Assembly (NCBI RefSeq): GCF_030867095.1 | Contig: NC_081828.1 | Span: 3,115,001-3,179,000, forward strand | Direction of reading: 5' to 3' | Origin: Alligator mississippiensis | Taxonomy: Eukaryota; Chordata; Crocodylia; Alligatoridae | Length of the DNA: 64,000 nt | In this document: positions 1 to 9,823 of the stretch, piece by piece | How positions within the stretch are numbered: position 1 is the stretch's first letter | Layout: each line of letters opens with the position of its first letter | The notes under the pieces: generated by a model | What the model was told of the DNA's origin: nothing | Databases searched by the model: none | Seen by the model: only the letters and a program-made list of their open reading frames with translations | Position numbers and translations under genes: made by a program

Positions 1-3000
1 CTTGCCATTTGAGGTCTCTTTGGAACAGGGTATCTCTGAAGCGGGGGCTCGGAGGGAGGTTGCAGATTGCTTTCCTTGCTTGTCCTGAGCTGAAGGCACG
101 CTGTGTATTTATTTCCCTCTAGTTTTGGAGTTTATTTCCAATCCCAAAGAATTGTGTGTGCGGGAAAAAAAAAAAAAAAAGGCAGCTCACTTAAACACCT
201 CTGTTTTTCAGCCGTGGCTTTCAAATGTCATTGTTTCTCCAATTCCTTGTTTCAGGGCAACTGAAAGAACAGCGACCTTGTTTCATCAGTTATCCTGGCA
301 GCGAAAGCCCTCTTAAGTGCAACCCAGACCCCCCTCTCTTTCTTTGCCCCTCTACGTATCCAGCTGTCTCGGACATATCCTAGAGTCCGTTGCTTCTCCG
401 TTCTCAGGCTGGGGTGGGGAAACATTCCTATATTTGTCAAACCCTTAGTTTTTTAAAACCCGTTTCTCAAGTCACCACTGAAACAAGCCTCCAGTCCGTA
501 GCACGCTTTGTTGTGTTGGTTTGCTTTTCTTCCTGCGTTACAGAACGCACGGGGACCCTTTCTTTTAGCTTTTAAAATTTTAAATGCCTTTTTTTCCTCC
601 CTTTGCCTCCCTTCTTCTCGTTGGACCATCGTCAGAACAGAGCATGCCCGCAGGAAAGGGTGCGATACGGTCATTTTAAAGGAACCTCTTAAATTGTAGC
701 ACTCTTGGGCACGACCTGGGTAATGTTAAATCCATGTCAAGCGGGTATAGGAAGCGGATCCCTCTTACAGTGGATCTAAATAAGTTGTCGAGGGAGTTTA
801 GGTGTGCTGACGAGAACCGACAAACCCCACCCAGCTTTCTGTCCTCTGCTGCCTTGGGAAGCGCTGGGAAGAGCCCCGAGTTCTTGAATTATACGGGCGA
901 GCTGCAGACCTCAAAACGACACACGTGGTATTTCAGCATCTCAGCTTTCATAGCCAGAGCATTTCTACCGCTTAATTTACTTGATTCCAGTAGGAATTGT
1001 GATGATCTCCTGGGTTCCAGCATTTCTTGGCTTTAAGTGTAACCAACTCTGGCTAACGATCTCTTTGAGAGACTCAGATCAGCAACAATAGCAGGCTGAT
1101 AAATAGGTAGTATAATTAGGGCTATGGCACAGTAAGCCATTTCCTTATTTCAGCCAATTAAAACTTACTGTCAAAGAGTGCCACTGTCGTCATATATCTC
1201 CAAACGCTCTTGGCTTTTACCCCAACCTTGTCTTGGTGTATCTGCATGTAGATCATCTGTATCTCCTAGTCAGCCAGCTCACGGATCTACTTGGATAGGA
1301 AAACTCCTGAACGACGGCTGTCCTTGTAACAGTACTCCAGGCTAAACTTTGCATCTGTTGGTCCAATTTCATTATACCGCGTTTTCCATGATAAAAATCT
1401 CTTCTGCACTTTGAGTTTCAACTTGTTTTCCCTAAATGCAAGTGTATGTTTTATATAGGAAGCATTCTTCCCATCTCGCTTTCTCAACCTGGTTTTAATT
1501 TATGATCCATAGCTTTCAAGACCCCATTGGATTTCTCGACCTATATTTTTCCCTGTGAACCCCGCCTCCCCCTCCCCCCTCTTTTTTTTGGATGTTTGGA
1601 TTTCATTTCTGGACCAACTTTTTTTTTGTTTGTTTTAGGATGGTTTTTTATTTTTACATTCAAGTTACTGTTTACTTCGTATATCTGTGTGAATGCATGT
1701 GTTTACGGTGGTGCTGTGAATGCACTAATAGAAGCCTCCACGCTCCAAAAACCAGTGAACTGTTCCAGCAGCGACCTGTTATTACCACTCTCTCTTTGAT
1801 CCCTCCACTGGGATCCATAAGGTAGTTGAATGCAGATGGATTCGTAATTATAAATCATTACTTTCCTGCCACCCAGTTGGGGGTCCCGTTCCTCCACCCC
1901 CATCAGAGCGCTCTTCTCCTGATGGCGGTCTCATCCTGAGCTGGGTGCGGAGAGTCGTGAGCGCGGAGGGCTGCCTGCGAGGACCTGGGAACGCCACCGG
2001 TTTGCTCCTGAACGGGTTGATCCACTAAACATTTCCGAAACACGGTACGACTGACAGTACGAAACCAAACCAAGTCTGCCTGGTGCAAAGCACTTCTCCC
2101 TGAGAAATGCAAGCTAGTTCTGGAGAGCCTGCTCCATGTCATGGGGTCTAAGGTACGAACCCATGTCGGGGCATAGCCCCTGCAACGTCCGACTTGGGTC
2201 TCAGCGCGATAGGCAAAGCAGTGCACCCCTCGACATCAGACAAAGGTAATTCACCCTGCAGATGTAACCCCAGCGGTCTGTATCGCTGCGTAAAACAAGC
2301 CATGATTGTGGGGGGTTCGGCTGCAGCCTCGCCTCTTCTTTCGAGCACAGGTGATTCAGCTTGCGCTGAAAAGAAAATTGCCTGCCTGCTTTTTAATGCA
2401 CGTGCACTCATTAATTGGGGAGGCAGCTAATGATCCATGGAAGTAATGAAGTACAGTTTATTTTGAGCGCACAGGCAGCGCCGCGTCCAGGAGATCTGCC
2501 AGGGTGAGCCTCGCGAGGGAGGAAGGTGCGACTAGGCCAGAGGGCTGGGGCCAGGGTCACGTCTCTGGGAGGCGGCGAGGGGAGCTCCCCGGAGGGACCC
2601 AGGCACCCAGTGACCGCTCGGAGAGCACCAGGTCCGTTAGCCACATACTCCCTGCTCTTTGAACTTAACCCTTGGTGCAGCGGTTGTCATCGTGTGGCTG
2701 CCGAAACGCGTTGCGTAGGCACCGAGGAAGAGTGTGAAGAGGCCCTGACGTGCTGCTGCTTTTGCACGATGGCGCCAGAGGTATTTTTGCAACTAATTCA
2801 GCTAAAGACAGCACAGGACAAATATTTAGCCACTCAGTTTCTGTACCAACGTGAAACAATAGGTGCAATATTAGACATCCGCCTTCGCAAGCCCAAACAG
2901 GCTGGCGTTACTAGGAACATGTCCGTTAACAGGGAAGCCCCAACATCTGTATTTCTGGGCAACATCATCGCTTTTCCCGAGACGCCAGGTGCACAGCCCC

Positions 3001-3208
3001 CACTCCGTACACTCATTTAAATTTGGCACATTATAGCTGAGCTTTTGAGCAAAAGTTTCCATGGAAAATTGCAACAATGCCCCAGATCTGTGCCAAGATT
3101 CACTGCTTGCTTTGCTGGAAGGTAAAAGCAAAAACTCTACGTAGTCTTCTCTGCTAATCTCAGAGCCGTGGGAGAGGTGAGGTGTTAGAAACGGTTGCGT
3201 TTGCACGT

Positions 3209-3227
3209 TGCGTGCGCACGCGCGCGT
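3209..3227. other. Alternating purine-pyrimidine tract (Z-DNA-prone)
   Basis: Nineteen bases alternate strictly between pyrimidine and purine, mostly CG and CA/TG steps. Such tracts can adopt the Z form under supercoiling. No gene is attached to it. Confidence 0.6.
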
Positions 3228-3619
3228 TAGCACGGCGTTTCGGAGAAGTTAGGAGCCATTCTCCTCGTACAGAACAACCCGCAGACGAGAGTCCGACCGT
3301 CACGGTGAGCCCAGGCCCGGATCAGTGCGAGGCAGCGAGCGTGCCTGTGTGCGCGTGTGAGATGCACGTAGCCGTCTCAGCACATCGCTCGCTTTTTATT
3401 TTGGGTGATTTGGGTGTGAGTTTTTTCTTCGGCTCGTTTTGGGTTGGGAGTTTGACCTTTGCAGTCCTCCTTCATTCGTGTACACAGCCAATGCATTCCT
3501 GCACCGTGCTCCATTTCAGTGTTATTTTTCCCCCTTCTCGACTTGTCGCATCCAAGGCACCTGAATGGTATTTATTGTAAATAGCAGACTCGTAGCCGTG
3601 TCGCTGCCACTCCTGGGGT

Positions 3620-3655
3620 TGCGTGTTGGGGGACGGCTGCGTGTTGGGGGACGGG
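3620..3655. repeat. 18-bp tandem duplication
   Basis: Two adjacent copies of TGCGTGTTGGGGGACGGC, the second differing at its last base. This is probably a slippage duplication. Confidence 0.85.
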
Positions 3656-4029
3656 CGAGTGGAGCGACCCGTGGTCTTCGTAGCCACGCTGCGTTCGAGT
3701 GTGATATGGATTTTTTTTTTCTTCCTGCGAGAGGAGGATAACGTCTTTCTCTGGTTTTCTCTTACTGGACGTGAAGGATAATGCTGTACTTCTAGTAGAA
3801 GATTTCGACAGACGTGTGTGTTTTACGTTGTGTTCGGTTCTCATACCCAGGCAGCTGGGAGAGCGGCTTTGAAGCCGGGCTCTGTCAAGCTGCGTCACTC
3901 AGCACTTGGCTAGAGAAGAGAGAAGTGTGGGATTTAAGTGTTTTTAGAAACTTGAACAATTGCCACATAAGAGCGGTGCAATAATTTTTATTCCTGTTGT
4001 GCCTGCATGTTGATGTTAAAATCCTCCCA

Positions 4030-4035
4030 AATAAA
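4030..4035 (+). terminator. Candidate poly(A) signal AATAAA
   Basis: A canonical hexamer followed by about 13 T residues and then a GT-rich stretch near 4060 resembling a downstream element. It closes the AT-rich block at 1-4060. It could be a chance AATAAA in AT-rich DNA. Confidence 0.4.
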
Positions 4036-4499
4036 TTTTTTTTTTTTTACATAAGTACGGGCTTGTTGTTCACTTCCTGGCTGCCCTCGCTTTAACTTGT
4101 TTCCCCTAGAAAAGATGCAGCGTGGCGCTGTGGTTTCACGCTGCCAGCTTAAAACTTACTTGGCAGCACGCTGTGCTTTGAGGATGCCGCGCTCGGCCGA
4201 CCCTGCCGACTCCCGGGGCTCAGGAGATGGCTGCGGGGCGGCAGCATGGCACCAGCTCCCGGTAGATCCAGAGATCGGGGCACGGTCGTCTCGGACCCTC
4301 TGTCCTGTGGATCAGTGGGTTTTCGAAGTTGAAGCTTCTGCCTCTGTGCTCTTAGCACAGCGCTCGACCTCCGCCACCACGGGCTCGACTCCCATCCTGA
4401 GCTCAGTAGATTCTCACTTCGGTTTTAGACCGTTCCCACTGCTGAGCCTACAGAGAAACGCAAGGGAGGGGGACGGGGGACAAGAAGCTGGGCAGGAGC

Positions 4500-5115
4500 C
4501 GGCAGCGTGCCCTTGGTGCCAAGAAGGGGCTGCATTGGCAGGAGCGGTGCCAGCAGATGGAGGGCAGTGATTCTTCCCTCTCTTCAGCACCGGGGAGGCC
4601 ACATCTGGAGTCCGGTGTCCAGCTGTGGCCCCACTACAGAAAGGATGTGGACACATTGGAGAGAGTCCAGTGGAGGGCAATGGAAATGGTTGTGGGACTG
4701 GGGGACAGGACTGGTGAGGAGAAGCCAAGGGAACTGGGCTGATTTAGTCTGGGGAAGAGGAGACCGAGGTGGGATTGAATAGCAGCCTTCACCTCCCTGC
4801 ATGGGGGGCTGCAAAGAGGACGGAGCTGGACTGGTCTCAGTGGGGGCAGATGGCAGGACAAGGAGCAATGGGCTCAGGCTGCAGCAAGGGAAGTTGAGGT
4901 TGGGTATTAGGAAGAATGTTCTCACCAGGAGGGTGGTAAAACACTGGAAAAGGCAACCCAAAGAGGTTGGGGAATCTCCATCCTTGGAGGTGTTTAAGAC
5001 CCAGCTAGACAAAGCCTTGTCTGGGATGATGGAGTTGGGGCTGGTCCTGCTTGGAGCAGGGGTTGGCCTAGATGCAACTCCTGAGCTCCCTTCAACCCTT
5101 ATTGTCTGTGAGTCC
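4500..5115 (+). mobile_element. CR1 LINE, 3' end of ORF2 and 3' tail
   Basis: The sequence runs through the CR1 landmarks in order: the C-terminal reverse-transcriptase segment (around 4555-4700, translating to the typical GGHIWSPV block), GGGATTGAATAGCAGCC near 4772, GCAATGGGCTCAGGCTGCAG at about 4865, the GGGTATTAGGAA region at 4904, and the 3' end with GGTCCTGCTTGGAGCAGGGG at 5043 and CTCCCTTCAACCC at 5087. It is truncated at the 5' side, as usual for CR1. No intact reading frame remains. Confidence 0.92.
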
Positions 5116-6094
5116 AAGAAGTGCTTAGTTGAGCTACAGAAGGAAAAGTAAAGTGGGAAAAGAAGGGGAAATGCAGCCCACCTGAGAAGCTGTTCTTCAA
5201 CAGGAGGATAAAAACCAAGTCAAGCCCCTTCTGCTTATGGTGGAGGTGCTTGTTTTCACACTCCGAGTCTCCAAGCTCGAGAGGAGCTGGCACCTTCCTA
5301 CGTGCACGCAGTCCTGCTGGATTGATGCTGTCTGCCAGGACCGGTCAGTGAACGGAGCTCAGCTTGATCCTCCGTACGCTGCAGTGTGCTGGACACACCT
5401 GTCTCGCAGATAAAAACGTGCATATATGCAACCAAATGTATGCCAAGCGCGGGATCCAAGGAGCAGTGCTGGCACCTCGGATGTAGGGTGCTGTAAGGTC
5501 CAGACACAGCACCAGTTGGCACCGGTAACTAGCCAAATTTAATACAGCGCCTATCTTATACTTGAGCACCACTGCGTGCAGCGCGACAGCAGGGCGCCCT
5601 GTACCTCTTTGGGGTTAACCAGCGCTGCATCCTTGGACCTGGCAGCTGCTCTATGCTCCTGCAGCGTGCAGGGTCTTTGGGTGATCTCCCCAGCTACTCC
5701 GGGGGGTCTGGCAGGGGCACGGGGCAGGGCCGTATAATCAAATCCTTGCAGCCGAGTTGACCCCGCTTTATTGCAGTGCCATTGCCAAGGTCACGACGAA
5801 TCCTGCATCCTCCTGGTCATGGACAGCAGCTGCCCAACGTTGCGGGGGTGAGATCTGGCCGCGTGGAAGTCGACGGGAGCCTTGCCGCGTCTCTGGTTCT
5901 CTCTTCCTGGACACGAAGGATAAGTTTAATAGATCAGGCAGGTGAGGATAGCACCACAGACCTCAGATAAAATGGTGAAATCAAGGGGAGTTTTGATACT
6001 CACTCCCCCTTCATCTGAGATCTCCGGTGCAATGCCATAACCCGGCTCGGTGTCCTCGGTGGTGGCCAGAAGCAATGTCTGTCTGGTCCTCTTT
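5116..6094. other. No gene seen
   Basis: Mixed composition with only short open frames. No known domain, repeat family or RNA gene was recognised. Confidence 0.6.
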
Positions 6095-6190
6095 TTTATC
6101 TGTGCCCAGATGTGCCCTGAGGAAGGGCATTTCGTGCCCGAAAGGTTTTCTACCAGCTTTCCCAACTGTATAGTTTGCCCAGTTGCACGT
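6095..6190 (+). repeat. Dispersed repeat P, copy 1
   Basis: Contains CCTGAGGAAGGGCATTTCGT, then GCCCGAAAGG and CCCAACTGTATAGTTTG. The same string of motifs recurs at 18665-18722 (reverse) and 43446-43535. It belongs to a reptile repeat family whose name I cannot fix from sequence alone. Confidence 0.6.
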
Positions 6191-6915
6191 TCCTGGGACC
6201 ATTGTGGCTATAGGGACACGCCGCCCCCGCTACATGTCTGCACGCGACCATGCCACACTGTGATCCTTGTGACGGGGAGGTGGTCGGTGTCCCTAAAGAC
6301 CTGGAAGGAAAAAGCTTAAAGCCAAGGCATTAGCAGGGTACCCCACATTGGCCAGCTCATACAAAGCACTTGCTCCGAGCACCCTCTCGAGCTGTCCATC
6401 CTTTGTATCGGGACGCAAACCTCCCTCGTGCTTTCTGCTCCCGTGAGCTCTGCAGGGGTTCAAGCTGGTCGCTTCTGAGCAGCCGGGATCTTGCTTCCCT
6501 GCCTGGTGGTGACCGGTGCTCTGACCATCGGCACCCCAAAACTCGGTAGCGCGGTGTTCGTGTCTCCTCGATGGCTGCGCTCCGTTCAAACGCAGAGTAA
6601 AGGCAAATCGGGAACAAAGGAACGGCAGCGCAGCCGCCGCTAGCAAAGGAGATGCCTTTGCAAGGGGAGTTTTGACGTCATTTTGTTTAATCATTTTTCT
6701 TTTTCTTACAACAGGTTGCAAACGTGGCATCCTTTGTCCCCAGGGTATTCTCCAGAGAGGGGAAGAGAGATCCACGCAGCGACAAGGCTGTCAGCCGAAT
6801 AAATAGGTAGAGGCATAGCTGTCTGCTCTACGTGACGCCCAGGCTCCGGCACCAGGGATGTTCCTTTTGTTTCCACACTTGGTACCTAATGTGGAGCAAA
6901 TGCACCCTCCCTTTC
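6191..6915. other. No gene seen
   Basis: No recognisable coding or repeat content apart from the end of repeat P. A 160-codon open frame on the minus strand has no recognisable motif. Confidence 0.55.
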
Positions 6916-8265
6916 ACAGTTCCATAGCTGGTCGGGTCGGGAGGGACCTGAGCAGATCATCAAGTCTGACCCCCTGCCCTGGCAGGAAAGAGTACTGGGG
7001 CCAAATGACTCGGGCAAGGTGTTCGTCTAACCTCCTCATAAAGCCCCCCAGGGTCGGAGCCAGCACCGCTTCCCTTGGAAGTTGGTTCCAGATCCTAGCC
7101 GCCCTGACTGAGGTAGCACCTCCTGATGTCTAGTCTGAATCTGCCCTCTGCCAGCTTGTGACCACTATTTCTAGTCACTCCTGGTAGTGCTCGGGGGAAC
7201 AGGGACCCCCCCCAATGCCTGCTGGTCCCCTCTGACTAGTTTGTAACAGGCCACTAGATCCCCCCTCAACCTTCTCTTGTGGAGCTGAACAGGTTCAGGT
7301 CCCGTCGCCTCTCCCCATAGGGCCTGCCCTGCTGCCCCCTGATCATGCGGGTGGCCTCCTCTGGACCCTCTCCATGCTGTCCACATCCCTCCTGAAGTGC
7401 GGCGCCCAGACCTGGATGCAGTACTCCAGCTGTGGCCTCACCAGTGTCGCGTAGAGGGGGAGGATCACCTCCTTGGACCTGCTCGAGATACATCTGTGGA
7501 TGCACGACAAGGTGCGGTTTGACCGCGTCCCCACACTGTTGGCCCATGTTCATTTTGGCATCAATAATGACTCCAAGATCCTGTTCTGCCTCTGCACTGA
7601 TGAGAAGGGAGTTCCCCAGCCTGTAGGTCTGCTGCTGGGTCTTCCTGCCCAGGTGCAGCACCTTGCACTTGTCAGTGTTGAAACCCATCCTGTTCTCATC
7701 CACCCACCCCTGTAGCCTGTCCAGGTCCAATTGCAGCCTCTTCCTCCCTTCTAGCGTGCCCACTTCCCCCACATCTTAGTGTCATCTGCGAATTTGAACA
7801 GTGTGCTTTCCACCCCCTCGTCCAAGTCACTGATGAAGATGTTGAACAGTGCGGGCCCGAGGACCGAGCCCTGGGGGACCCCGCTGCCCACAGCCCTCCA
7901 GGTCGAATAAGACCCGTCCACCACCACTCTCGGGGTGCGGCCCTCCAGCCAGTTAGCGACCCATTTGACTGTAGGTGTCGACACCACAGTCCCCGAGTTT
8001 TTTAATGACAATGGGGTGAGAGACCGTGTCAAAGGCCTTCCTGAAGTCCAGAAAGACTACGTCCACCGCAACACTTGCGTGCAGGGATTTGGTGACCTGG
8101 TCATAGAAAGCCACCAGGTTGGCCCGGCAGGACCTGCCCCTAATGAACCCATGCTGGTTGCCCCTGAGCATCACCTCCCCTGCCGGCCCCTCGCGGACGT
8201 GCGCCAGCATAACTCTCTCAAAATGGTACCCAGGATCAAGGTAAGACTAATTTGGCCTTTCCTGA
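6916..8265 (-). mobile_element. CR1 LINE fragment with reverse-transcriptase domain (degenerate)
   Basis: This is the longest CR1 piece in the window, about 1.35 kb read leftwards. Minus-strand frames show reverse-transcriptase blocks in order: a GNQHGFIRGRSC-like block and [11 protein letters not shown] (near 8040), [15 protein letters not shown] and the catalytic FADD motif as KFADDTK (near 7780), then the region containing NTDKCKVLHLGRK (near 7660). The frame shifts more than once and is interrupted, so it cannot make protein. The 3' end is at the left, where the GGGTCGGGAGGGACC motif characteristic of CR1 termini occurs near 6932. In life the enzyme primes reverse transcription at the target site. 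Confidence 0.93.
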
Positions 8266-8293
8266 GGCCATCGTCCAGGCACCCTGCCCTGCT

Positions 8294-8370
8294 TCCTCTA
8301 CCGGCACGGAAGGGAGGGCGGTTGAGGGACGCGCTGTGCTGGGTCCTCTACCGGCACGGGAGGGGGGGCT
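8294..8370. repeat. Duplicated 27-mer, 50 bp apart
   Basis: TCCTCTACCGGCACGG followed by a G-rich stretch occurs at 8294-8320 and again at 8344-8370, differing at a few G positions. It is a local direct repeat. Confidence 0.8.
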
Positions 8371-8754
8371 GCAGGTGAAGCCGAGGGGTGGTTTCTGGGG
8401 TGTCTGCAGCAACAGCTGGAAAAGTAAAGCCTGATAGCGCGCACTGCGTTTGCACCTGTCGTTTAAGGGAAGCATCTTCAGCCCTGGGGCTGGATGCTGC
8501 TGTCCCAAAGCCAAGCTGCCTTGGCGCACCACACAATAGCTCTCCTGGAGGATTACACTCGTGCCAGTGAAAGCCTTTTTACTGTTGAACGCGAGCACCC
8601 CTGAGGTGGGGCTCGGTGCGCTGCAGCTTCTGCCCGCCGGCTCCGAGATCAGGAGAGGTGGGCTGTTGTACACTGAGGGTCCTGCCACGTGGATAGAAAC
8701 AGCTATCAAGCTCAAGTACCAACTTTGTAGCTGTTTTGGCTTTTTCTTTTATAA
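8371..8754. other. No gene seen
   Basis: No domain or repeat family recognised. Open frames are short and unremarkable. Confidence 0.55.
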
Positions 8755-8950
8755 CTGGACAGCCATTTTTGTGGCATGACGAATGCTTTGCACATGTGGC
8801 CCGTCTAAATTTATTGTGCAATTAACCCCGGTGAGTTGGGTAACGAGTACTTTGCACGCGTAGCCGGTTTTATTTTTGCATGTGGGGCCAGTCTAAATTC
8901 CTGGTGCAATTCACCAGTTAATTGTGCAATAAATGTAACGTGTAGCAGAG
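8755..8950. repeat. Imperfect 86-bp tandem repeat, possible DNA-transposon remnant
   Basis: Two units start with TGTGGC/TGTGGG at 8795 and 8881, continue through GTCTAAATT and GTGCAATT, and end in GTAACG...GTAG. Left of them a 17-base string, GCCATTTTTGTGGCATG (8762-8778), is repeated exactly at 24332-24348. This suggests a dispersed nonautonomous element. The family was not identified. Confidence 0.5.
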
Positions 8951-9486
8951 GCCCGAGCTGATTTCATTTCACGAACCAGGTGCAAGAACCTGAATGGGTG
9001 CCTCGCTGTGCCAAGACGGGGATGTGCTGGGGCTCCGGCGGTGGAGTCTGACCCGGTTGAAATCGGTGGCAAAACTCCCCTGTGATTTCGGTGAGATCAG
9101 GGTCTTGCCCGGACGGAGCGTGCTGATTTACGGAGACAGGAGAGGCCTATTTAGAGGCATGCAGGAGAGGTAGGTGCCACCTTCCCTTGATCTGGAAGAC
9201 AGTTAAGCCCTTCCCTCGCGTCTTCTGTGACTTCAGAGTCCTACTCGGTGCAAAACCCGCAACCATCCTCAATGCAACGCCTTGCTCAAGCCAAGAGCAA
9301 GCCCACGGTCCTCTGGCCTAATACCTGGAGCAGCAGGGACGGATGTGCTCTGCACGGGAGGGTCATGGAGCAGACGCTCGTAAGCTTCGCCGGCTGAAAG
9401 ATCTGAGTTCTTCCCCCACTGCCATGTCTTTCCTTTAAAAAAATCACCTTTGCAGCTGCTAAAACATTCCTTACATGAAAGTTAAG
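8951..9486. other. No gene seen
   Basis: Nothing recognised between the tandem repeat and the next CR1 copy. Confidence 0.55.
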
Positions 9487-9823
9487 CATTAATAAGGGAT
9501 TGAATAGCAGCCTTCACCTCCCTGCAGGGGGGCTGCACAGAGGATGGAGCTGGGGGGGCAGATGACAGGACAAGGAGCAATGGGCTCAAGTTGCAGCAAG
9601 GGAAGTTGAGGTTGGGTATTAGGAAAAACTCACTAGAAGGGTGGTGAAACACTGGAATAACCCAGAGGGGTGGCGGGCTCTCCATGCTTGGCGGTTTTGA
9701 AGACCTGGCTAGACAAAGCCGTGTCTGGGATGATGCAGTTGGGGCTGGTCCTGCTTGGAGCAGGGGGTTGGGCTGGATGTGACTCCTGAGCTCCCTTCAA
9801 CCCTCGTTTTCTACAATTAAACC
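9487..9823 (+). mobile_element. CR1 LINE 3' end
   Basis: Begins near GGGATTGAATAGCAGCC and passes through GGAGCAATGGGCTCAAG and GGGTATTAGGAAAAAC to the 3' end with GGTCCTGCTTGGAGCAGGGG and CTCCCTTCAACCC. It is closely similar to the copy at 4500-5115 but shorter and with small deletions. Noncoding. Confidence 0.93.

Larger units (their letters stand above)
1..4060 (+). other. AT-richer, repeat-poor block; candidate 3' UTR of a plus-strand transcript
   Basis: This block has long T-rich and A-rich runs (an A16 run at 165-180) and no recognisable CR1 copy, unlike the next 49 kb. Its open frames are short and show no known domain. It ends in AATAAA at 4030-4035 followed by a T-rich tract and a GT-rich stretch, the order expected of a polyadenylation site. 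A TGTAAAT motif lies near 3575. I infer, without proof, a long terminal exon or noncoding transcript read to the right. Its coding part would lie left of the window. By mammalian gene order the partner would be MAST2, but nothing in the sequence identifies it. Confidence 0.35.
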
